From Bacteroidales bacterium (GTDB lineage Bacteria > Bacteroidota > Bacteroidia > Bacteroidales > WCHB1-69): a stretch of 5,550 bases of DNA. Under the pieces are notes generated by a model, which worked only from the letters and a program-made list of their open reading frames with translations, was not told the DNA's origin and searched no databases. Where the stretch lies: contig JAEEUY010000099.1 in the NCBI GenBank assembly GCA_016290715.1, forward strand, positions 1 to 5,550, in the 5' to 3' direction. Made by a program: the position numbers and the translations under genes. Shown one piece after another: positions 1 to 5,119 of this stretch. Each line of letters starts with the position of its first letter. Position 1 is the stretch's first letter.

Positions 1-6
1 CATGTG

Positions 7-14
7 TAATTTTG
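7..14 (+). promoter_or_regulatory. -7 promoter element of the zeta-kinase operon
   Basis: The sequence TAATTTTG matches the Bacteroidota -7 consensus TAnnTTTG exactly. It ends 24 bases before the ATG at 39, which would leave a 5' leader of roughly 20 bases. The matching -33 TTTG element would lie before the window starts, so only half of the promoter can be judged. The element overlaps the in-frame TTG at 12-14, which argues against that TTG as the start codon of the gene. Confidence 0.5.
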
Positions 15-38
15 ACTCAATTAATTTTAGCGGATTAT

Positions 39-614
39 ATGAAAACCCTTTACATCTTAGCAGGCTGTAAAGGAGCGGGGAAAACCACCGTTGCATATCA
101 TATATTGCCGGATTTGCTAAAATGTAAAGAATTTGTTAATGCCGATGAGATAGCCAAGGGGATTTCTCCCTTTCAGCCCGAAAAATCGACCTATGCCGCC
201 GGCAAAATCATGTCCAAGCGTATCAATGAACTGATGGAACAGGAGAAAAGTTTCGCCATTGAAACGACCCTATCCGCGATTACCTACCTGCAAAAAATAA
301 AAATCGCCCAAGACAAAGGGTACTACGTTACCCTCATCTATTTTTGGCTGCAAAGTATTGAATTGGCCAAAATGCGTGTGCGTTTGCGCGTGAAGGAGGG
401 AGGGCATTTCATCCCCGACCACGTCGTTGAACGCCGCTACGACAAAGGACTTAATAACTTTTTCCACTATTTTTTACCTGTTTGCGACAACGTAATGTTG
501 TTCGACAATTCGAATCAAATCCCCAAACTTGTGATGACGAAATTGAAAGGTAAAGAGAGTGAAATATTTGATACAGTGTTGTTTAACAAAATTAGAGATT
601 ATGTCAGAGAATGA
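39..614 (+). CDS. Zeta-toxin-family P-loop kinase
   Basis: A 191-residue cytoplasmic protein of the zeta toxin family (PF06414 type). Characterised zeta toxins use ATP to phosphorylate UDP-N-acetylglucosamine and so block cell-wall synthesis; whether this one does is inference. Visible motifs: Walker A GCKGAGKTT at residues 9-17; NADEIAKG at 34-41, with Asp36 in the place of the catalytic base; FAIETT at 72-77, with Glu75 in the substrate-binding position; and RVRLRVKEGGHFIP at 112-125 followed by ERRY at 131-134, which supply the conserved lid arginines. The fold looks intact and of normal length. The ATG at 39 is chosen over a TTG at 12 because the P-loop then falls at its usual distance from the N-terminus and because the TTG lies inside a promoter match. 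No epsilon/PezA-type antitoxin is seen upstream, although only 38 bases are available. The stop overlaps the next gene, implying translational coupling. A housekeeping kinase role is also possible. Confidence 0.9.
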   Translation: MKTLYILAGCKGAGKTTVAYHILPDLLKCKEFVNADEIAKGISPFQPEKSTYAAGKIMSKRINELMEQEKSFAIETTLSAITYLQKIKIAQDKGYYVTLIYFWLQSIELAKMRVRLRVKEGGHFIPDHVVERRYDKGLNNFFHYFLPVCDNVMLFDNSNQIPKLVMTKLKGKESEIFDTVLFNKIRDYVRE

Positions 615-783
615 TATTCAGAGTTTAAGAATCAAAATCATCAAAGGAATTTCTGCCTCCAGTAATCAAATGGTTCATCAAAAAATAAAAAACCATAGTT
701 CTATTGCGGTCATTCAAAATAATTGTGTTAAAGTGTTGTCCTCTAGAAGCTTGGCAAACACAATTAAACGGACTTCATATTAA
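601..783 (+). CDS. Small protein overlapping the zeta-type kinase (possible antitoxin or partner)
   Basis: A 60-residue protein with no signal peptide or membrane segment. It begins with an ATG 14 bases before the end of the kinase gene, in a different frame, so the two are almost certainly co-transcribed and probably translationally coupled. The pattern is an N-terminal helix (IKIIKGISASSNQMVHQKIK, residues 11-30) followed by a short strand-like segment, SIAVIQNNCVKV, at 34-45. This resembles, from memory, the small proteins of about 45-60 residues that often follow zeta-like kinases in Bacteroidota and contain an 'I..G...s...m...K...n..l.v...nkivkv' pattern. That match was not tested. The last 14 residues (SSRSLANTIKRTSY) extend beyond where such proteins usually end. 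An in-frame GTG at 559 would add 14 residues but lies deeper inside the kinase gene and is less likely. Its function is not known; antitoxin is an inference from position. Confidence 0.65.
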   Translation: MSENDIQSLRIKIIKGISASSNQMVHQKIKNHSSIAVIQNNCVKVLSSRSLANTIKRTSY

Positions 784-817
784 TATTTTTAACAAATTTT
801 AGCGCTCTTTTCACCTT

Positions 818-861
818 GCATACCCCCCCCCATTCTGAGGGGCTGCTTTTTGTCATTTTTT
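818..861 (+). terminator. Weak candidate terminator after the kinase operon
   Basis: CCCC at 828-831 can pair with GGGG at 839-842 across a 7-base loop. GCA at 818-820 can then pair with TGC at 844-846 if the remaining C bases bulge out. T tracts follow at 847-851 and 856-861. It sits 35 bases after the stop of the small gene, where a terminator would be expected. The core stem is only four base pairs and the nine-C run allows several registers, so the assignment is tentative. Confidence 0.3.
823..831. repeat. Nine-C homopolymer tract
   Basis: An uninterrupted run of nine C in an otherwise strongly A/T-rich non-coding gap. It lies 39 bases after the small gene and 109 bases before the next start codon. 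Tracts of this length can vary by slippage during replication. It also forms the left arm of the candidate terminator, so length changes would shift the pairing register without necessarily abolishing it. Confidence 0.8.
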
Positions 862-882
862 AGAAAATCTTTTTTTTCTCCA

Positions 883-909
883 TAGATTTGAAAAAAAATG
901 TTATTTTTG
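883..909 (+). promoter_or_regulatory. Candidate promoter of the PepSY-like/prmA operon
   Basis: Two exact matches to the Bacteroidota -7 consensus TAnnTTTG lie here: TAGATTTG at 883-890 and TATTTTTG at 902-909. The second ends 31 bases before the ATG at 941 and would give a leader of about 25 bases. Neither has a clear TTTG at the ideal spacing of about 19-21 bases upstream. The surroundings are T8 (870-877) and A8 (891-898) tracts, which could assist promoter opening but also make chance matches more likely. Confidence 0.4.
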
Positions 910-940
910 CCTTTCATTTTTTAACGTAAAATTATTTTTT

Positions 941-2707
941 ATGAAAATAGTTCGTTTTTTGTTTTTATTAGTTGCTTTGCAAACCGCATTTTGCCTAACT
1001 AATGCACTACAAGCCCAGAAAATCAATCCGGATGACGTTCCCGGAGATGTTAGCCAATCCTTTACTTTTGAATATCCCGACGGGAAAGTTGTCTCTTGGA
1101 GTTTGGAAAATAACCAATACGTAGCCACCTTCAAAAGCGACGGATCCAACGGGAAAGCCTACTTCGCGACTGACGGAAATTGGATACAATCGGTTTACTC
1201 TATTCCCAAGACAGAACTCCCATTGAGCATTACAAATTACGTAAACGAGAATTTCCCGTATTATGAGATTTCCGTTTGCAACCTCCGCGAAATGCCCAAA
1301 GTTAACACACATTATTATATTGAGGTGCGCTATCCTGAAGTGGGATCAAAAGACGCTCCTTCTGTATTAACTTTCGATTACGTAGGAAATTTAATCAAAC
1401 GTGAAGACCCTGAAGGTTTCGTTCTTCGCACCGATGAACCTGCCAAAACAGCTATCACTGAAAAAGGCAATAACACCGGCAAGGCAAGCAACCGCACTTC
1501 CATCTCCAATGCTGATAAAGATGCGCAAACTCAAGATAAAAGCAACAAAGCCGATAACAGCAAGGCAGACAAAGCCGATAAGAAATCCAAAAAAGAGGTT
1601 GAAGAACCTTTCGATCCTTGGGCTAAATACGCTGTTAACGAAAGTACCGTACCAGCGGTCGTTGCCAAAATGTTAAAGAAGAAAGTGCCAAAGCCGGAAA
1701 ATACCAAATGGTTCTTAGTAGGCGAAACTTATATTGCCAAATGTACCATGAGAGGCCTTGAAAACGATGTATATATCTCTAAAAAAGGCGCTTGGAAGAA
1801 AACACAATCTTATATCCTTGAAGAAAAAATCACCAGTGTAATGCAAAAGCATATCGCTGACAATTACAAAGGCTATAAATTCAGCAAAGCATACAAAGAA
1901 CTCCGCGCTGACAAAAAGAATACCGTTTATATTGAATTTTACGAAAAGAAAAACTGGAAAAAGAAAATTCCTTCCGCTTGCTTGTTTGATGAAAAAACAC
2001 GTAAACTTATCCGCAATGTCGATCCTAACTTCGAAGATCCATTTACCGATAAAGACCTTTTCGTAAACAACGCTCCCGATGCAGTAGATATTGAAAGTGA
2101 AAAAGCAGAACTTCCTGAAAGCATCCGCTCATACGTGTCTTCCAATTACCCTGCTTACAACTACAAGGAAATTGAAACCGTAACTGACGCTGATTTAGGT
2201 GAAATTTATCGAATTGAAGTGGGGGGAAAAGGCCCTGGCTATGTCATCCTCTTCTTCGAACAAAATGGCCAATTCATTAAAAAAGAGGTTAAAAGCGGCA
2301 TGGAAACCGTTAAATCATACGGAAATTATGATGAAATTGAAGTTCCCGAAAAAGTCATAAACTCTTTTAAAGCCCGCTTCCCACGCATTGAATCTCCAGC
2401 TTGGGACGAAGATTACAATGAAAATTATAATGTCCAATTTATTGGAACCAGGGGAAAAGAAATGTGCATTTTCGACCCTGAGGGAAATCTCTTGGAAGAC
2501 CTCTTCTTCTTGGATAAAAGTAAAATCATCCCCGCTATTGACAAATACATTAGCGATAACTATAAAAGAGCTGAAGTTACAGAATACTATTCTGTAAAAA
2601 AGAATAACAAAAACTACTACAAAGTAGTGATTCTTCCTGCCAAAGAGAATCATTCCAAATACTTATGGTTTAATGCTAATGGCACTTTTGACAGCATAGA
2701 AGAATAA
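941..2707 (+). CDS. Exported protein with repeated PepSY-like domains
   Basis: A 588-residue protein of the PepSY-like, beta-lactamase-inhibitor-like type (PF11396, formerly DUF2874). Such proteins are common and exported in Bacteroidota, and their role is mostly unknown. Residues 1-25 form a Sec signal peptide (basic start, hydrophobic core 6-18, cleavage near Ala22 or Ala25). Cys18 lacks a proper lipobox, so a periplasmic or secreted protein is more likely than a lipoprotein. The mature part contains seven half-units of two kinds. Type A opens with a 'VP..V' helix (33, 237, 468) and ends in a 'G.W'- or 'G.L'-like strand. Type B opens with an 'LP.SI..Y...NYP.Y'-like helix (93, 297, 391, 529) and ends in a 'f...G..ikre'-like strand. 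The order is A-B, linker, A-B, B, A-B. A charged Lys/Ala/Asp linker lies at about 190-222. There is no type IX secretion C-terminal domain. prmA follows after 3 bases. The start is the only ATG that gives a complete signal peptide. Confidence 0.8.
   Translation: MKIVRFLFLLVALQTAFCLTNALQAQKINPDDVPGDVSQSFTFEYPDGKVVSWSLENNQYVATFKSDGSNGKAYFATDGNWIQSVYSIPKTELPLSITNYVNENFPYYEISVCNLREMPKVNTHYYIEVRYPEVGSKDAPSVLTFDYVGNLIKREDPEGFVLRTDEPAKTAITEKGNNTGKASNRTSISNADKDAQTQDKSNKADNSKADKADKKSKKEVEEPFDPWAKYAVNESTVPAVVAKMLKKKVPKPENTKWFLVGETYIAKCTMRGLENDVYISKKGAWKKTQSYILEEKITSVMQKHIADNYKGYKFSKAYKELRADKKNTVYIEFYEKKNWKKKIPSACLFDEKTRKLIRNVDPNFEDPFTDKDLFVNNAPDAVDIESEKAELPESIRSYVSSNYPAYNYKEIETVTDADLGEIYRIEVGGKGPGYVILFFEQNGQFIKKEVKSGMETVKSYGNYDEIEVPEKVINSFKARFPRIESPAWDEDYNENYNVQFIGTRGKEMCIFDPEGNLLEDLFFLDKSKIIPAIDKYISDNYKRAEVTEYYSVKKNNKNYYKVVILPAKENHSKYLWFNANGTFDSIEE
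1545..1581 (+). repeat. In-frame 13-base direct repeat in the Lys/Ala/Asp linker
   Basis: ACAAAGCCGATAA occurs at 1545-1557 and again at 1569-1581, an offset of 24 bases or exactly eight codons. It encodes the two KAD motifs at residues 203-205 and 211-213; a further KAD lies between them at 208-210. The surrounding linker is low-complexity, rich in Lys, Asp, Ala, Ser and Asn, and is probably disordered. Confidence 0.75.
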
Positions 2708-2710
2708 TAT

Positions 2711-3553
2711 ATGGCTTATATTGAAATCAAAATTCATTTCTCAACCCCAGAGCCATGGAAAGATGTTTTCACTTCTCTTTTAGGAGAAGCGGGATGTGAT
2801 AGTTTTATAGACGGCGAAGATGACCATATTTTGCTGTGTTATATAAAAGAACAAGTATTTAATGAGCAACAAATCCGTGATATTTTGGACCATCACGGAT
2901 TTGACGTTCATTTAACCTACCTGTTCAACACCATTGAGGAACAGAATTGGAATGCAGTATGGGAATCGAATTATACTCCCGTGCTCATTGCCGACCAATG
3001 TTATATTCGAGCCCCCTTTCATGAAGCGAACCCGAATGTGCCTCATGAAATCATCATTGAACCCAAAATGTCATTCGGAACAGCCCATCACGAAACAACT
3101 TCCATGATGATTGAATACCTGTTGGAAGACGATTTCCAAGGGAAAGACGTGCTGGATATGGGATCCGGAACCGGCATATTGGCTATTTTGGCGCATCAAC
3201 GCGGAGCTAAACATATTGTCGCTATCGACAACGACCCGTGGGCATACGAAAACAATCTCGAAAACAACGAGCGCAACCAAACAACCGATATTATCGTCAA
3301 GTTGGGCGATGCCAACGCCATCGGCGATGAAACTTTCGACTGCATCATTGCCAACATTAACCGCAATATTCTCCTCGCCGACATGCACCTGTACGCCAAG
3401 TCTCTCCGAAAAGGTGGCTATATTTACTTCAGTGGATTTTATCAGGGCATTGATTTGGATAAAATCAAAGAAAAAGCCGCCACTTTGGGCATTCACTTCG
3501 TCTCCAATAAAGAAAAAAACAACTGGGTTGCCGCTAAATTCATAAAAGCATAA
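2711..3553 (+). CDS. prmA: Ribosomal protein L11 methyltransferase PrmA
   Basis: A 280-residue cytoplasmic class I SAM-dependent methyltransferase that, in characterised members, trimethylates ribosomal protein L11. The N-terminal 90 residues form the small ferredoxin-like substrate-recognition domain, leading into the family signature QNWNAVWESNYTPV at 78-91. The catalytic part shows IEPKMSFGTAHHETT at 116-130, characteristic of PrmA; the SAM-binding glycine motif VLDMGSGTG at 147-155; the acidic end of strand 2, IDND, at 172-175; and IIANINRNI at 212-220, which corresponds to the substrate-site Asn loop. The length agrees with Bacteroidota homologues, and no key motif is missing. It begins 3 bases after the stop of the preceding gene and in the same frame, with no Shine-Dalgarno, so it is probably translated by reinitiation from the upstream gene. 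The link to the exported gene before it is positional only. Confidence 0.95.
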   Translation: MAYIEIKIHFSTPEPWKDVFTSLLGEAGCDSFIDGEDDHILLCYIKEQVFNEQQIRDILDHHGFDVHLTYLFNTIEEQNWNAVWESNYTPVLIADQCYIRAPFHEANPNVPHEIIIEPKMSFGTAHHETTSMMIEYLLEDDFQGKDVLDMGSGTGILAILAHQRGAKHIVAIDNDPWAYENNLENNERNQTTDIIVKLGDANAIGDETFDCIIANINRNILLADMHLYAKSLRKGGYIYFSGFYQGIDLDKIKEKAATLGIHFVSNKEKNNWVAAKFIKA

Positions 3554-3571
3554 CCCCCATATTTTATAGCT

Positions 3572-4540
3572 ATGAAAAAAATTTTTCTTTTATGTATCGG
3601 AGTCCTTTTTTTAATGAGCTCTTGTAAAAAATCATTTACCGTGAATACCGACAATTCTTCTATCGGGAAAGCGGCAGAAGTTTTATTGGTCATGGACAAA
3701 GATGTTTGGCCAGACGATATTCAAGATAGCGTCAAAAAACTATTAACCATTCCCCAAGAGGGGCTGAATCAGGCGGAAGCTATGTTTGATGTTCTTCATA
3801 TCGACCATGATATTTATACTTCCGACAAACAACGCCATGCCAATATCGTTGAGTTTGTTGTTTCTGAAAAAGACTCTATTGCCACTTTTTCCCTCGAACA
3901 CAATCCTTATTCCTCTCCCCAGACTTACGTGAAAATCAAGGGCAACAATGGAAAGTCTTGTCTGGATTGCTTCATCGAACACCACCAAGAGATTCTCTCT
4001 TCCATGTACAATACGGATATTGAAAAGATTCAAGGAGCATACGAAAAGATTCTCAACGTTTCCTTACAACGTTACATCAAAGATAAGTTCGGAATCCTGC
4101 TCACTGTTACCAAAGATTATAACATTGCCCGCGAAGGAGAAGACTTTTTGTGGCTAGGATACCGTACCGCTGTCAACGACCGTTTCCTTATGATTTACCG
4201 TTCCGATAGCACCATTCTGACCAAAGAGACACTCATTAACGACCGGAATCGCGTTTGCCGGCAATATATTGAAGGTCACAGAGAAACCATCCACCCCATT
4301 GTGGTGGAAATGGCCGATTACCCTCTTTTCAGTTATCTGCAAATTGGCAACAAAAAAGGTGCCGAGTTGCGCGGTTTATGGGAAACAGAAAATGATTATA
4401 TGGGCGGTCCTTTCTACCATTTTTCTTTCATAAACGCCCAAAATAAATGCATTAGCATTGATGGCTTTGTTTACGCCCCCACTGAAGAAAAACGGAATTA
4501 TCTTCGTCAAGTAGAAGCTATTGTCAAATCTGTCAGATAG
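3572..4540 (+). CDS. DUF4837 family lipoprotein
   Basis: A 322-residue protein with a lipoprotein signal: MKKIFLLCIGVLFLMSS followed by Cys18 (lipobox LMSSC), so it should be lipid-anchored in the envelope. Two Lys, not acidic residues, follow the Cys. It matches my knowledge of the DUF4837 family, found in Bacteroidota and of unknown function. The supporting segments are GKAAEVLLVMDKDVW at 32-46 near the mature N-terminus, GEDFLWLGYRT at 189-199, the Arg/Asp pair DRNRVCRQYIEG at 224-235, the hallmark RGLWETENDYMGGPF at 267-281, and GFVYAPTEEKRNYLRQVEA at 298-316 close to the C-terminus. It is full length. It lies 18 bases after prmA and is probably the last gene of that operon, because a hairpin with a T tract overlaps its stop codon. 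The start gives a complete signal peptide, and no alternative is better. Confidence 0.88.
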   Translation: MKKIFLLCIGVLFLMSSCKKSFTVNTDNSSIGKAAEVLLVMDKDVWPDDIQDSVKKLLTIPQEGLNQAEAMFDVLHIDHDIYTSDKQRHANIVEFVVSEKDSIATFSLEHNPYSSPQTYVKIKGNNGKSCLDCFIEHHQEILSSMYNTDIEKIQGAYEKILNVSLQRYIKDKFGILLTVTKDYNIAREGEDFLWLGYRTAVNDRFLMIYRSDSTILTKETLINDRNRVCRQYIEGHRETIHPIVVEMADYPLFSYLQIGNKKGAELRGLWETENDYMGGPFYHFSFINAQNKCISIDGFVYAPTEEKRNYLRQVEAIVKSVR

Positions 4541-4563
4541 ATTTGCAACATTTGCTTTTTTTT
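4521..4563 (+). terminator. Intrinsic terminator overlapping the DUF4837 stop codon
   Basis: CAAATCT at 4525-4531 is the exact reverse complement of AGATTTG at 4539-4545, with a 7-base loop. The stem can be extended by TTG at 4521-4523 pairing with CAA at 4546-4548 if T4524 bulges out. A run of eight T follows at 4556-4563. The stop codon TAG (4538-4540) spans the loop and the right arm. The stem is A/T-rich and the T run begins 7 bases after the stem, so termination may be partial. Confidence 0.5.
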
Positions 4564-4588
4564 CGCGTCTTTCTTAATTGTGAATACA

Positions 4589-5110
4589 ATGGATGAAAAA
4601 GAACTCGTTGAAGCCTGCTTGCAAAACAACAGAAATGCCCAACGAGATTTGTATAATCGGTTTTCTCCATTGCTATTGGGAGTTTGTCTCCGTTATACAA
4701 ATTCGCAAGAAGAAGGTGAAGATATTCTAATTGAAGGGTTTACAAAAATATTTTCCCATTTGAACGAATTTCGGTTTGATTGTTCTTTGTTTAATTGGAT
4801 GAAGCGAATCATGGTGAATACCGCCATCAGTCACTATAGAAGTAACTGTAAGAAACAAGATGACTTATCGTTGGAAGAAGGGCACATTCGGGAAGTTTCC
4901 GTGGAATCCCCGGATGCAAAACTCAACGAAAAAGATCTTTTGGCGGTTATTCAAAAAATGCCGAAAACCTATCAGGTAATTTTCAATTTATTTGTTGTAG
5001 AGGGTTTTTCGCACAAAGAAATCGGAGAAATGCTAAACATTCAAGAAAGCACCTCCCGTTCGCAATTAGTAAGAGCTAAAAATTGGTTAAAAGAGAAATT
5101 AAAAGATTAA
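4589..5110 (+). CDS. ECF-type RNA polymerase sigma factor
   Basis: A 173-residue sigma-70 family factor of the extracytoplasmic-function group, with only regions 2 and 4. It would direct RNA polymerase to a specific promoter set; the regulon cannot be read here. Sigma-2 covers about residues 10-88: ALYNRF-like LYNRFSPLLLGVCLRY at 21-36, EDILIEGFTKIF at 44-55 (region 2.2), and NWMKRIMVNTAISHYRS at 69-85 (regions 2.3-2.4). A charged linker at 86-110 leads to sigma-4 at about 112-170, with the helix-turn-helix SHKEIGEMLNIQESTSRSQL at 141-160. In region 2.2 Ile48 stands where most relatives have Gln. The ATG at 4589 is preferred over the GTG at 4580 because it gives the usual short N-terminus before helix 1. 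The gene is separated from the upstream lipoprotein by 48 bases with a likely terminator. A putative membrane partner follows after 9 bases. Confidence 0.93.
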   Translation: MDEKELVEACLQNNRNAQRDLYNRFSPLLLGVCLRYTNSQEEGEDILIEGFTKIFSHLNEFRFDCSLFNWMKRIMVNTAISHYRSNCKKQDDLSLEEGHIREVSVESPDAKLNEKDLLAVIQKMPKTYQVIFNLFVVEGFSHKEIGEMLNIQESTSRSQLVRAKNWLKEKLKD

Positions 5111-5119
5111 GGGATTAAA

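Noticed and set aside
12..38. Upstream TTG start giving a nine-residue longer zeta-type kinase
   Set aside because: The TTG lies in a -7 promoter match, and the ATG at 39 places the P-loop at the family's usual distance from the N-terminus.
559..600. GTG start extending the small partner protein by 14 residues
   Set aside because: It would overlap the kinase gene by 56 bases, and the added residues do not look like part of the domain; the ATG at 601 is simpler.
865..889. AAATCT/AGATTT inverted repeat with a 13-base loop upstream of the PepSY-like gene
   Set aside because: A 6-base A/T-rich stem with a long loop in an A/T-rich region is expected by chance; it was not called as an operator.
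870..898. T8 and A8 tracts that could pair as a hairpin
   Set aside because: An all A-T stem is unstable and no T tract directly follows; more likely general promoter-region A/T richness.
3071..3545. Long open frames on both strands inside prmA (141 and 144 codons)
   Set aside because: They coincide with the conserved methyltransferase domain in the true frame and show no family features.
4574..4582. TAATTG-like sequence as a -7 element just before the sigma factor
   Set aside because: It does not match TAnnTTTG and would place the transcript start at or after the start codon.
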